DNA from: Plasmodium malariae
Lineage: Eukaryota > Apicomplexa > Aconoidasida > Haemosporida > Plasmodiidae
Assembly: GCF_900090045.1 (NCBI RefSeq)
Contig: NC_041781.1
Coordinates: forward strand, 507,501-571,500
Direction: 5' to 3'
Length of the DNA: 64,000 nt
The notes under the pieces are model-generated. The model searched no databases. It was not told the origin of the DNA and worked only from the letters and a program-made list of their open reading frames with translations. Position numbers and translations under genes: made by a program. The number at the start of each line of letters is the position of its first letter. Position 1 is the first letter of the stretch. Below are positions 12,794-25,300 of the stretch, one piece after another.

Positions 12794-13223
12794 ATGAGTG
12801 ATGAAAATGAACAAAAGAAAAACATACTTGTTCAAGAAATGAAAGATTATAAGAATAGTGAAAAGAAATTTCCTGAACTTTTAAGAAGTTGTGTAATGGA
12901 AAATGTTTCAGACAAGCAGGACGCGGAAAGGTTTGCCATGTGTATGTATACATATATTTATGTATGTTAAAACATGAATGACTGCATGAACACGTGTGCG
13001 GGTATATAACACCTATTCATATTAAATGTATATTCTTTCAATTGCGTTAACGCCATTTTACTCTTACAAGTTTTACATAAAAATTTTCCTTAACCGTTCA
13101 AAATTTTTATTATGTAGATTCTTAAAACTGTTTGACGATGCATACCTGAAAATTATGAATCTTGATGAACTAGAACTGTTATGTTCTTTCATCTTAAAAA
13201 AGAGAAATATTAACGTTAAGTGA
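12794..13223 (+). CDS. Small conserved-looking two-exon protein
   Basis: Exon 1 is 12794-12930, starting at an ATG in AAAAATG context. Exon 2 is 13118-13223. The donor is AG|GTTTGC and the acceptor TATGTAG|A, with the phase kept (one codon split 2+1). The product is 80 residues, hydrophilic at the N-terminus and ending in helical sequence with the core LKLFDDAYLKIMNLDELELL. I do not firmly recognise it. That core and its position resemble the C-terminal half of SdhE/SDHAF2 (succinate dehydrogenase flavinylation factor), but the RGxxE motif is not clear. A GTGAGT overlapping the stop could be a donor for a third exon. Treat the function as unknown. Confidence 0.65.
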
Positions 13224-13615
13224 GTTTAAAATTGAAGCAAGAGATTTGCATATACATATATATGTGCATATGTATGTGTATATGCGAGGGAGGGAAAATG
13301 ACAGAACTTGAAGTTGTGGAATGTATATTCGTTAAGGTGAACATTTAAGAGGATTTATCTGAACAGTTAATGTTACAAATAAAAAGTTGGACAGAAAAAA
13401 ATTTTTGTAAAATGGCATAAAATAATATATAACAAAAGAAACAAAAATATATACAAAAAAAGTAAAAAATAAGAAAGCAAAAAACCAAACAAACCAAATT
13501 GAAAAATCAAATACTAGAGTGCAGTTATTTAAAAATATAATTTTTTTTTTTTTATTTTATGTTAAATGGTAGCTCTTCCACCTTTGTGTACTTCTTCATT
13601 TTTTTGGTGTATATT
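13224..13615. other. Convergent spacer
   Basis: Lies between the 3' ends of the small gene and TEL2. It may contain a further exon of the small gene (see findings). Otherwise it is AT-rich with no recognised feature. Confidence 0.4.
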
Positions 13616-16600
13616 TTAGTACTCCGTTCCTACCATCAGCGTTTCATGAACACCCAGCACGTGGTTTATGTACCGCAAGGACAGAGCATCATGTTCCATT
13701 TCTACATTGTTTGATAAATAATTTATTACATTCATGTAATTTTCATTTTTCAAAATATAGAACTTTTTTTTTTTTAAAATTAAATGAATCATATGAAATA
13801 CTAATTTGAAACTAGCTCTTCGTACAAGAAAATTTTTATTTCTAATGAAAAAGTTTCCTATGGAAAACCCATCATTCAAGATATCGTCTACTTGTAAATA
13901 CGAATTACATGAACAATTGAAAAACAAAGTGTAGGATGAAATTAAAAATAAAGTTAACGAGGAGTCATTTGAATAGTATTTTCTTAATCTGTATTCATCA
14001 TAATCTATATTTGTCATTTCCTTTTTTATGGTAAGACAGAACAATTTTGCGTATACATCACTAAAGAAGTTACTGCACAAATTTAAGAAAATTTGTGCTT
14101 TCTTTTTATTAGTATAATTGTAATTCCTAGACTGCAAGTTTTTCGTATTAGTAATACCTTTTTTTACCATTTTATAATTTTTCTTTATTTTCTCAACTTC
14201 ATACTGTTTTTCCGATGAAAAGGAGCTATTCTCATGTTTAGTATAATAACATGAATTACCTCCTTCGTCATCCGAAAAATTTGTAGTTGAACAGTTTTGT
14301 TTCATTTCTTGACATGCATTTTCTTCCCTTTTATTATTATCCTCATAAAGACCACGGAGTGATATGGTCGTATCACCATCATCATTACTTGCGTAATTAT
14401 TTATTTTTTTTGTAAAATCATCAAATAAGTTGTAACAGTTTTCTGAGAAATTCAAAAAATTGTATTCCCCTTCACCATTCGATTTGTCATTGTATTGATC
14501 ATTTGCGTCTTCTTTTGATTTGTCCCTTTCCTTCACTTGATCCTCTGCGTCTACTTGTACTTGGTGTTGCAGGATCTTTCTATTTTTCATCATGCTAGTA
14601 GATGTCCCCAAATTTCTAGCAAAATTTTGCACACATTCAAATATCGAGTGCATTCTGAAACTGTTTGATAGGAAAAGGGCGGATAGCTGAAGCGCCAATA
14701 ACATAAGCATTTTTTGGTCGCTGGAATACATATTTGAGTAAATATTTTTAAAAACAAAATTGCTTATCTGTACTGGTATATTAATACTTAATAAAACCAT
14801 ATCAAATAATTTGATTGCTATAAAAGAAATTTTGTCTTTATTTATCATACAACTATTATTATTTAATGATAAAAGAATTTCAAATAATTCTACACCAATG
14901 TACGATAATATATCTCCTTGCTTAATTAACCTTGGTAATAATACTACCACTTGACATATTCGAAAATTTTCTTCTTCATAGCTTTCTTTCTTTTCATTTA
15001 ATTTTAAAATGTCATAATTCTTTTCATCTATGTTTCTTTCAATATAACTAGCTCTATTTTTTAGTCTCTCTAAGCATTCAAATAAATCTTCTGACGGGTC
15101 TACATACATGTACCTGTTACTTTCTATATTTAAATAAAATTCATTTTCTTGTTCTAATTGAACTAAAAATTCTTTTTCTTCCAAATCGTATAGTTCATTG
15201 TCTATAACATATTTTGCATTCTTTATCATCATATCGTTTTCATTTCTTTTCCTTTTTTCTTTTGTGCGGTATTTTTTCAGAGATGTGCTACCCGGGCCCT
15301 TATTTCGTGTTCTATCGTAGCTTGCTTTTGCTTCCTCATCGCTTCCATTTGATCCATTATCACCTCCATTTGCTTCCCCAATGCTCTCTTTCGTCTGATC
15401 TTCAGACCGACAAGGTGATAATTCATTTTCCTCTAGTTCCTCATCGTCTGTCCCCTCTCCCCTTTTATACATTGTCGTAAAATATTCGCTCAAAATATGG
15501 TTCTTTTCTACTAATTCATTCCTGTACGAGTTCCCTGGACCAACAACCATTGGCAAAATATTTATACTTTTTTTAAAATAATTTCCCTTAATTTTACATC
15601 TCCTCATTACATTGTTCATTCGAAGTAAATCTTGTAAATATGAAAAATGATTCTGTTTAATAACCTTAAAGTGTCTAATTTTCTTGGGTAAGCATTGTAT
15701 TGGCTGTTCCAAATTTGGGAATAGGTACTTTTCATCATCAGTACTGTTTTCAGAACGGTCAGATGTGTTAATTTTATTTTTAACTTTTTTTTTTCCTTCA
15801 AAACTAATTTTTTCTTCTTCTTTTTTAAGTGACTGATTGTCAACGTAATGCTTAAAATAGTGAGCTATAACTTGTCCACAGTATAAAGACAGCTCATCAT
15901 TACAGTTAAACAAACAGTGTATAATATATGTAACGCTCTCGAATATCTTTACATTATACCTATTCATTTTATATATATATAATTCCCTCTCTGACAAAAT
16001 GTCAAATATGTACAAGTTTTGTGCTATCTTTTTATTTATTTTTCTAATGTGTACACTAAATATGTACAATAGTTTACTCAATATAATAGAAATAAAGATT
16101 TGTTTTTCATTTTCTTGTATATCATTTGTGAATTGATCTAATGTATGAAAAAGCATTTCTCGTAAAAAATTTATGGCCACTACTTCTATTCCGCATTCGT
16201 CTAGCGTGTTTGCAGCTTTTTCACTTTCACCTACTACCCCTTCACTCCTCTCCATATCCTCAAGTGCCTCTGCGTAGCTTCTTTTTTCATTCATCACTTC
16301 AATAGAATCAATTATTTTCTTCTTTTTCCATTTAAAATTTTTAAACAAAATAGAGTGAAACGATTTTCGACTAAACAATTGGCTCACTACCTCAACTAGA
16401 GAAATGGCAAAAGAGAGTGGTAAACAGCTCTTTGAAAACACATTAAAAAATTTTTCCAAAAAAAAAAAATTCCATCCATATAAAAAATTAATATTAATAA
16501 GAACAATTAACATATAATTAACATGTTCATTATATAGGCATAAGGATATCTTCTCCTTTTCTTCAAAAAATTTTATAAAAGGACATATATTTTTCATTAA

Positions 16601-18148
16601 ACATGATAGAAGTGTTTTTCCTTCATGTGTCTCACTACAATACAAGTGCAGATAATAAAATATGTTTTCAATAACGTAATTTATGTTGCACAGTGCATCT
16701 GTTTTTGCTTTTTCCTTGTTAAAGAAATTTTCGTTCAAGCAAGTGGTATGAGCTTCGTTCGATGTGATGTCGTAGTCCGATGTGACCCTATTATTCAATG
16801 TTATTAATTGCCTCATTTTGCTATCTAACTTCTCCTTCTTCGAACACTCCACATGATTTTCACTCGTCAAAAGTACATAGAGCAATGTTTGGCAAAAATA
16901 ATCCCGTAGGTCTATATTTATAATTTTTTTCGTAAAATAAACAATTTTTTCATAATTTACTCGACCTTCTTTTATATTTAACCAACTAAAGATGCACTCC
17001 TCAACGGCGTTTTTGTAAAAATTCTTGTCATTTAATTCATGTGGTATTATGTAATTATAAATTTGTAATTTTCTTTTTTCGTCGTCTTTTTTTAATCCTT
17101 TCGTTATGCACTTAAATAGTAAATGCGGGAAAACAAAATAAGCTTTCGTTACTTTACTAACATCTTCATAATATTTTTCCATTGTTTTGTGAAAATTGTC
17201 ATGTACTACAATAGCATTCTTACTATCCTTCTCATCATGTTTTAGCTTTTTATCACATACCCCTCTATCACTACTTATCCCTCTATCACTACTTATCCCT
17301 TTATCACTACTTATCCCTTTATCACTACTTATCCCTTTATCACTACTTATCCCTTTATCACTACTTACCCCTTTATCACTACTTACCCCTTTATCACTAC
17401 TTACCCCTTTATCACTACTTACCCCTTTATCACTCCGCTCTTTTGAAGAGTCATTGTCCTCATACGTATCGCTCAATGAGCTGTTTTTTAGAAAATATTT
17501 CCTTAAAATGTTTTTATCTACGTATATGAACTTCATCAAGTCAAGAATAAAAGCCCAATTTTCAATAGATATATGATCATCCTCTAAAATCATTGAATGC
17601 ATAATTTTGTTAAGTCCTGCTATAATCCATTCGCTCAAGTATACTCCATAAAAGGGGGTGTTTCTTTTCCTTCTATACGGAGCAACTTCTCTATCTTTCT
17701 CATTTGCTTCAGTGTGGCTATTATCATTCGTTTTAGAGCAAATGTTCTCTTTCTCTAATTCCTTTATCACTCTTTCATTTCGTCTACTTATGAAAAAGGG
17801 TATGAACCACACATATATAAAGTAGTACCTCCTTACTTTTTTTACATTTTCAATTTTTAAAATTCCCTTCAATATAGCAGAAATAAGATTAGATAAAACA
17901 AAGAAACATTCATTAATTAATATGTACTTGTTCCTCTGCAGCTGTCTTAATGCTTCCTTATATCTTTTTTTTCTTTTTAGTCTTACTATTTCAAAGCTCA
18001 CAGGAATATGAGCTACGAAAAAATTATTCAACAAATTTTCTATATCATGGTGGGCCTTATCCTTTATCATTTCTTCTAAGCGTATGCCCATGTTGTTGCT
18101 CCTACTAAAATTGCTATAAGTATGCAGTTCGCTCTGTGCAGTATGCAT
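13616..18148 (-). CDS. TEL2: TEL2/TELO2-like protein (TTT complex)
   Basis: About 1,510 residues from the first in-frame ATG at 18148; the open frame continues upstream without an ATG. Helical-repeat sequence dominates, with charged low-complexity inserts. At about residues 1010-1165 the pattern YVDPSEDLFECLERL, then RICQVVVLLPRLI, ELFEILLSLNN and YSSDQKMLMLLALQLSALFLS matches the conserved C-terminal region of Tel2, where a DPPxYLxDCLxxL helix precedes HEAT-like helices. TEL2 with TTI1 and TTI2 acts as an Hsp90/R2TP co-chaperone for PI3K-like kinases in other eukaryotes. An 18-bp minisatellite gives about ten SDKGVS/SDKGIS repeats (about 236-300). The length exceeds yeast and human Tel2 because of Plasmodium-type inserts. 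Confidence 0.75.
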   Translation of the reverse strand: MHTAQSELHTYSNFSRSNNMGIRLEEMIKDKAHHDIENLLNNFFVAHIPVSFEIVRLKRKKRYKEALRQLQRNKYILINECFFVLSNLISAILKGILKIENVKKVRRYYFIYVWFIPFFISRRNERVIKELEKENICSKTNDNSHTEANEKDREVAPYRRKRNTPFYGVYLSEWIIAGLNKIMHSMILEDDHISIENWAFILDLMKFIYVDKNILRKYFLKNSSLSDTYEDNDSSKERSDKGVSSDKGVSSDKGVSSDKGVSSDKGISSDKGISSDKGISSDKGISSDRGISSDRGVCDKKLKHDEKDSKNAIVVHDNFHKTMEKYYEDVSKVTKAYFVFPHLLFKCITKGLKKDDEKRKLQIYNYIIPHELNDKNFYKNAVEECIFSWLNIKEGRVNYEKIVYFTKKIINIDLRDYFCQTLLYVLLTSENHVECSKKEKLDSKMRQLITLNNRVTSDYDITSNEAHTTCLNENFFNKEKAKTDALCNINYVIENIFYYLHLYCSETHEGKTLLSCLMKNICPFIKFFEEKEKISLCLYNEHVNYMLIVLININFLYGWNFFFLEKFFNVFSKSCLPLSFAISLVEVVSQLFSRKSFHSILFKNFKWKKKKIIDSIEVMNEKRSYAEALEDMERSEGVVGESEKAANTLDECGIEVVAINFLREMLFHTLDQFTNDIQENEKQIFISIILSKLLYIFSVHIRKINKKIAQNLYIFDILSERELYIYKMNRYNVKIFESVTYIIHCLFNCNDELSLYCGQVIAHYFKHYVDNQSLKKEEEKISFEGKKKVKNKINTSDRSENSTDDEKYLFPNLEQPIQCLPKKIRHFKVIKQNHFSYLQDLLRMNNVMRRCKIKGNYFKKSINILPMVVGPGNSYRNELVEKNHILSEYFTTMYKRGEGTDDEELEENELSPCRSEDQTKESIGEANGGDNGSNGSDEEAKASYDRTRNKGPGSTSLKKYRTKEKRKRNENDMMIKNAKYVIDNELYDLEEKEFLVQLEQENEFYLNIESNRYMYVDPSEDLFECLERLKNRASYIERNIDEKNYDILKLNEKKESYEEENFRICQVVVLLPRLIKQGDILSYIGVELFEILLSLNNNSCMINKDKISFIAIKLFDMVLLSINIPVQISNFVFKNIYSNMYSSDQKMLMLLALQLSALFLSNSFRMHSIFECVQNFARNLGTSTSMMKNRKILQHQVQVDAEDQVKERDKSKEDANDQYNDKSNGEGEYNFLNFSENCYNLFDDFTKKINNYASNDDGDTTISLRGLYEDNNKREENACQEMKQNCSTTNFSDDEGGNSCYYTKHENSSFSSEKQYEVEKIKKNYKMVKKGITNTKNLQSRNYNYTNKKKAQIFLNLCSNFFSDVYAKLFCLTIKKEMTNIDYDEYRLRKYYSNDSSLTLFLISSYTLFFNCSCNSYLQVDDILNDGFSIGNFFIRNKNFLVRRASFKLVFHMIHLILKKKKFYILKNENYMNVINYLSNNVEMEHDALSLRYINHVLGVHETLMVGTEY

Positions 18149-20377
18149 TATGCGCTTTGCTCCTTTATTGTTTATTTTTCCACTGTTCACGTTTAACTCT
18201 TCCGCTTCCGCTTTCTCTCTTTTTTTTTTTTTTTTTGAAATTTACTCATGTGAGTATCTAGTCGCCATTCAGTGCAGCATACATGGGCGGTTATACCAAA
18301 GGAACGGGATATTTTCAAGATCGAGGGAAGCGTACACATATATATATATAAACATACGCGCACGAACAAATACATATAGAGCTACGGATACGTAATCGAT
18401 TTTTAAAAATTGTCGGCTTCTTCAAAGAATAAACTAATCAGGGAAGTGAATCATACCAAGAATTAGAAAGCAGATTGGAAAAAAAAAAAAAAAAAAAAGA
18501 TGAAAAAGGAGAAAAAGAAGAAAAAGAAGAAAAAGAAGGTTTATTCCTCACCATTTCAAGTATTATCATTACTATCTTACCAGCGTGATTTACTTTTATT
18601 TCTACTTTTATTTTACATTATTTTTTTACTTTGAATTTTTGGTAAAGGAAGATCCCCATTTCTGTAGAAGCAGCTGCACGCTGAACTTGATACCTTTAAC
18701 ATGAACATTTATAAAAATTAATTATACAAATAATTTTAATAGTTATATAGATAGTTTTATTTGAGTAGTGAAACAAAAATTTGGGGGATATTTGTATCCA
18801 TTTTGATGCACATTTTCGTATATTATATATAAGAAAAAAGAAAAAAGAAAGAGCAAAAAAAAAAAGCAAAAAAAAAGAGCAAAAAAAAGAGCAAAATAAA
18901 AGAGCAAAAAATAAAAGAGCAAAAAAAAAAAAGAGCAAAATATAAAAATAGCAAAAAGAAAGAGCAAAAAAAAAAGAGCAAAAACGAAAAAAGAAATAAG
19001 AAACATTTATGTGCTTTGCTTTTTTTCAAAAGCGTAAAAACTTGTTACCGAACAAAATATTTAATGAACGAATTTATGCATAAATACTCGCATATATGAA
19101 GGAGGCAATAACAACGCATTATTTCTTATTTTCAAATGCGTTTAATTTGGACAGCTTGAAGTTAACTCTCAAATGGACGTTATTTATTCGCTGTTTTTTG
19201 TTTTTGTTTTCCTTTTTTTTTGTTTGTATTTTTATTTTCTTTTGCTCTTGTTCTTGTTCTTGATTTCACTTAAATTACAAAATTTATCGCTGCTTGCATC
19301 AGCGCTTGAATTTGATACGAAATGGTATGAACTTTTTTTTTTTTTTTTTTTTTCCATAAAAATGTAAGAATACATATTTGATGAGCAGAGGAAAAATTGC
19401 CATAATTATATGTACTTTATTTTATTATGTAAAAGTAAAAATGCAAACATATGCTAAGTTATAATATTCATTCCTATGAACTAATAGCTATCTTAATGAA
19501 GAGGCAAATAATTGCAAGAAGAGTCATATATATGTAGTTATTTACATATATGCATATATGGTAATAATCTACGTGCGGATCTACAAATGTGCTATGTTTT
19601 TCATAATTCACAAGTTAAGATTAATAATCCCCTCTTCACCCAATTACAACTTCGTTAAAAGCATAAGAAAAGGAAAATAAAAAAAAAAAAAATTTATTTT
19701 TCCACAAAGATTATTATCTGTGTAAGTAGTAACAACTACTACTGCTTACGGGTAAGGAATGTTTCGTACAAGGGGATAATACGACCATATGATAACTCTA
19801 CTACGAAAATACCATTTTATAGGAAGCACTTGTAACTATTATTCGTTTTTGTGTATAGGCATATATACGTGTAGTTTATATATCCACACAAACCATTTAA
19901 CTATATGCATGTATTAGCTAAGTAGCAAGTGTCTTTTCTACACATACTATATTACTAAGTTTCTTTTTTACTATATTTTTTTATTTCGGTATGTACCACA
20001 TGTACTCCTTATTTAACCATGTTAAATATAGATCATACCTTCTATAGCATGAAACATATATAAAATAAATAATGTTTATGCTCAAAATAGGGTCATTTGA
20101 ATTTGCCCTTTTCGACTTTATTCATTTTCTCTCCCTCTAATAGAGTACATTCATAATTAGAACAAAGTAAAAGAAGCAAAATAAAAAAAAAAATATATGA
20201 CTCGTATTTGTGACTGCTTAATGCTTTTTGCAAGTATGGGCAAGGAATAAAAAAAAAAAAAAAAAAAAAATTCTCAAAAAATTTTATTTCATTTGTGTGC
20301 AAAAAGTGCATAAAATGGAAAAAAAATAAAAATAAAATAATTATACATTTAAACGTATAAATGCACAAATAAATTGA

Positions 20378-20515
20378 TAATATACAAATGAATAAACGGA
20401 TGAATAAACCGATGAATAAACCGATGAATAAACAGATGAACAAACAGATGAATAAACAGATGAATAAACGGATGAATAAACAGATGAATAAACGGATGAA
20501 TAAATGAACGAACGA
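20378..20515 (-). repeat. 12-bp minisatellite
   Basis: About eleven tandem copies of GATGAATAAACG/CAGATGAATAAA-type 12-mers. Read on the minus strand it gives a repetitive Phe/Leu/Ile frame, which I regard as a by-product. Confidence 0.85.
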
Positions 20516-20714
20516 GCGAGCGAATGAATAAATTAATCTTAAAGTGTTATTCTTATAAAAAAGAAAACTATATGAAATTACATTCAAACATACAAGAAAA
20601 AAAAAAAAAAAAAGCCAGTTCTGTTCTTCATACAAGAGGTACTACGTATGCTTATCCATACAGTACGAATTTGTAATTGAGCTAAAAAAACAAAAAAAAA
20701 AAAAAAATACTAAA

Positions 20715-20850
20715 ATGAATAATAAAAAAGGAGTAACAAAAAAGGAGTAACAAAAAAGGAGTAACAAAAAAGGAGTAACAAAAAAGGAGTAACAAAAAAG
20801 GAGTAATGAAAAAGGAATAACGAAAAAGGAATAACAAAAAAGGAATAGCG
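20715..20850 (+). repeat. 13-bp minisatellite
   Basis: Tandem copies of AAAAAAGGAGTAAC-type units (13-14 bp), decaying to AAAAAGGAATAAC. Non-coding. Confidence 0.8.
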
Positions 20851-22108
20851 ATAAAAGAATAAAAAAATTTGAAAAAAAAAAAAAAAATGAATGTAAAAAT
20901 ATGCAAAGGATGCAATATAAAAGCCTGGAGGCGAAAAATAAAAAAACATCAAACGGTTTTGTTATACATATAAAAACTTTCTAAATAATGGGGAAAATGT
21001 GTACAATTTTGTGTATAAATACGTAACTACGTATGAATATATGTTTGATCAATTATTATGATTTACTTAATTTTATTTTTTTTTTTACGTAAATTCTCTT
21101 TTCACACTTTTAAATATGTACAATGAGCTTGGAGGGAAATTCAAGTTCAAAGAGTACATATGATATAATGAAAGATATACATATATGCATACAATATAAA
21201 TACATATTTTTATGATTGATTTTATGTATTCATATTTATGTACATATATGCAAATATACGCATTTGATAAAACTTTTTTTTTGTAAGTTCAGATTTTTTT
21301 TTTTCACTACAAAATTAAATAAAATTTATGCTATATCAAATATTTTAGCAAATCTATTTTTTTATAAATGAAAAATTTTAGAAAAGAATAAAGAAAAAAA
21401 GGTGGAACAACAAAGATTAAAAAGGGAAAAAAATAAAAGATAATATATAAAAACGAAAGGAAAAAATAGAAAATAAAAAAAGGGAAAAATTAAAAGATAA
21501 TATAAAAACGAAAGGAAAAAATAATAGATATAAGAGGAAAGGAAAAAATTAAAGATATAAAAGAAAAAAAAAATGTAAAACAGGTAATAATATATATAGA
21601 GGGAGTACTTTCTCAACTTTATAAATGCCTTAGAATGTACCAATTATTTAAGTGAAATTTTCTTTTTTTTTTTTTTACAAACCTTTTTTTCACTTAATAA
21701 CAGTAAAAATAAAAAAATAAAAAAATAAAAAAAGTAAATTACAAAAATAAATAATAATAGTAACATTCGCAGTAGCGTTAGTAATAACACTCGTAGTAAC
21801 GATAATAATAAATGTAATAATAACTGTAACAGTAGCGGTAATAATATCTTTAGCAGTAACGCTGTAGTAACAGTAAACTTTATTAATAATGAGAAACAGT
21901 ATAAAAACAGTGATAGATTCCAATGTGAATAAGAATAAAAGGTAGTTGTAATAACATTGTGATAACGAAAGTGATACTTTTTGTTTTTCTTTTTTCTTTT
22001 TTTTTTGTAAATAAAATAGTAAGAGCTTATCTCTTCATTTGTTGAAAATGTCCCATACATAAACACAAGTGTGTAGGGACGCTCATATATATATACACAC
22101 ATATATAT

Positions 22109-22159
<51 letters not shown>

Positions 22160-22344
22160 TACATATGTACATTTGTACGCGAGAGTACATGTACGGAATG
22201 CACATAGACGTACATGTATTGGTGTACACATGTTTCTGCCGTGTACCCACGGAAACGATCCCAACTAAGTAATACTTCTTTGATTTGATGAAGACCACTT
22301 TTAATAGTTTAGCTTTTGTATATAATTCGTCATCGATATAAAAT

Positions 22345-25300
22345 ATGGATGAACCGAATTTGGTTAATGTACATTACATTAATAAGAATGTAAAAGCGAA
22401 AAATGAAAAAAGCGGAATGATTAACATTAAGCGAGAACAAAGTAAAACAATATCAGAAAATAAGTATGAAGGAAGAGCAGGAGGAGGGAGCAAAAAAGAG
22501 CAATATGGAGGTATAAAGGAAAATGAATTAAATAGTGGACGAAATAGCGACGGAACAAAGGTACAAAAAGCAAAGACTGAGTTTTTCAATACGAATAAGA
22601 AAATGGGAACAGATAATAAAGAGGATATAAACGCAAGTATAAAGAAACTCAATAAAAATATTTATTTAAATGTAATTGGAAGTAATGATTATGCTAACAT
22701 GTACATGGATGGGGTAAGTAAGAAAGAAAAGGTTAAAGGGTACATAAAAGGGTATACTATAACGGATGATAGAGCTTATGCTGAGGGTAATTCCAGAGCA
22801 GACTCCTTAACAGATTCCACAGCTTGTGTTAAAGTAGGAGTCAAAGCAGAAAGCAGAATGGATTATTGTAGAGAAAATAATGATAGACAGAATGTTCTGC
22901 AAGGGGAAGAAGCGAAGAGTCAACGGAAGAAGGAATTTTCTTCCGAATGGTTTAAGGGGAAAAGTTTTAAGAAAAAAGAGCTAAATGAGATGAAAAAAAA
23001 AAAAAAAAAAAAAAAAAGCAATGAAGATGATGACGATGATAAGTATAATGGTGGTAATAATCGAAGTAGTGGTAATAATCGAAGTAGTGGTAATAATCGA
23101 AGCAGTGGTAATAATCGAAGCAGTGGTAATAATCGAAGCAGTGGTAATAATCGAAGCAGTGGTAATAATCGAAGCAGTGGTAATAATCGAAGCAGTGGTA
23201 ATAATGATAACAATGGAAACTATGATAACAATGGAAACTATGATAACAATGGAAACTATGATAACAGTGACAGCTTCTCTCCCAGAGGAAACAACAACTA
23301 CTCAACTAGCGTGGACATAGAAGAGGAGTGCAAATTTATGGAGGACTGGGAAGTTACGCAGAGGAAAATATATGATCCCACAATAGGATTACGTAAGCAT
23401 TATACCAATGAGTTATTATCTTGTGGGGAAAAAAATAATATAAGTATATTAGAAAAATGGTCATCCATGATTAATAGAGATATAAACTGGTTTATTAAGA
23501 CACATAGAACAACATATCTAAGAAGAGTAAAAAGGGGTATTCCTCAAAAATATCGATGGAAAATATGGTTTCAGATAACTAATAGTAAAATTTTATTAAA
23601 TAAATTTCAAAAAAAATATTATTATATGTCAAAGAAGAAATCGAATTATACAAATTTAATATTAATAGATATTTCAAGGACTTTTCCTGAACTGTTAATA
23701 TTTGATAAATATGCACAACAACAGTTATTCAGAATATTAAATGCATATTCAAATTATGAACCATCAGTTGGATATTGTCAAGGGATGAACTTTTTAGTAG
23801 GTCTTCTTTTAATAGTAAGTAATTTTAACGAATTAGAGACTTTCTGTGTCTTAGTTAGTTTAATGGAAAATTATCATTTGAAAAATTTCTATAAAGAAAA
23901 GTTTCCTCTACTAAATCGATTTATATATGTATTTGAGAAAATGTTAGTCTGTGAAATACCTGATTTAGTTGAACATTTTAATAGTGAAGAGGTTTATCCA
24001 CCAGTATATTTACATCAGTGGTTACTCACCTTATTTATAGCTAGCTTACCTATTAAAAGTGTAATAGTTATATGGGATTATTTGTTTAGTACTAGTATAA
24101 AAATGATACTAATTATTTCAGTTGCTCTATTGAAAATATTGAAAAGCTATTTAATGAAACATAAATTTGAAAAAATTTTAAAATTGCTTAAATCTTTGAA
24201 ATATAATGAGAGTAATGATGATATTTTAATAGCAAAACTTCTCATCAAGAAGTCTGAATCGGTTATACTAAACAATGAAATTACTTTCCTTTTTGACAAC
24301 ATCGAACGGGAGGATATCCCCTTTGACGGGCAGTACAAATTTGTTATAGATGATATCACTACTTGCCACTTCAACCACGTAGTCGAGCAAGTCAATGGCA
24401 GTGGAGGAAGTGCGAACAATTTAGGAAGTGGTAATAACTGTGGAAGTGGAAAAAACGATAGAAGCGAAAACAATAATAGTTCCATTAATAGTGGCAAGAA
24501 AGAAGAAATGGGGAATTTCTCTAAAGCTACCAAGGAGCGGAACTTGGTAGACCTGGACGGAGTGCCTTTGCTGAACTTTTTTTCGAATAATGTTCTTAAA
24601 AAAAAAAGAAACAAAGAAGATTTAGGAAAAGAAGGAGGAAAGGTAGACAAGCAGGAGGGAGATGAGAAGGAGGAGAAGGAGTTAAGACAAACGCACACTT
24701 ATCAACATAAAGGTTCAGAGGAGACCCAGAATGGAAGAAATTATAATAATGTAAATGCCTTTTATTATAAAATTTTATGTAATCATGAAAAAAATGTAAA
24801 GAATGAGAATACAACACCAACTAGCCAAAATAGTAGTAATGAATCTGGTAATGTGTTTTTCATTAATTCTTCTAACGATATGAACAGTAGTGATATGGCT
24901 AATTTGTGTGAAGAGACTACTACGAATAAAGTGGGAACAGGTAATGCACATTACCAGGATGCCACTAGTCGCTGTGAAAAGCATAGAAACAATAATAATA
25001 ATAATAATAATAATAATTCTAGCAATAAAAAGCTGTTTAAAAATAAAGAGTTCAACTCCTTACCTTTAAAGGAATCTCTTTCTTCCAAAGATCATCCTAG
25101 GTTTAACAGGGATACCAGTGGTTACGATAAGCACATGGAAAATTACAACAAATGTTATAGTAACAGTGAAGGAGAACGGAATAACGCTCCTGAACATAAG
25201 GAGGATGATGAAGTTAAAAAGAATAATAATGATTGTAGTATAAGAAAGGGGAAAAAGAAAAATTTGGCGCTTGATCAGATTTATTCCAAGTCCTTCAATA

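Larger units (their letters stand above)
18149..22344. other. 4.2-kb divergent spacer
   Basis: Separates the divergently transcribed TEL2 and TBC genes, so it holds both promoters. It contains AGCAAAA-type purine repeats (18835-18985), two minisatellites listed separately, purine blocks (21380-21570) and a (TA)n tract at 22108-22156. A minus-strand ORF at 19232-19357 starts with ATG, passes in frame through a poly-Lys run and reads 41 Ser/Asn/Lys-rich residues. It is plausible but unsupported. Confidence 0.5.

Noticed and set aside
22920..23320. Three repetitive ORFs (LLRLLP, YYHCFD, VVIIEA)
   Set aside because: Shadows of the SGNNRS repeat in the TBC gene.
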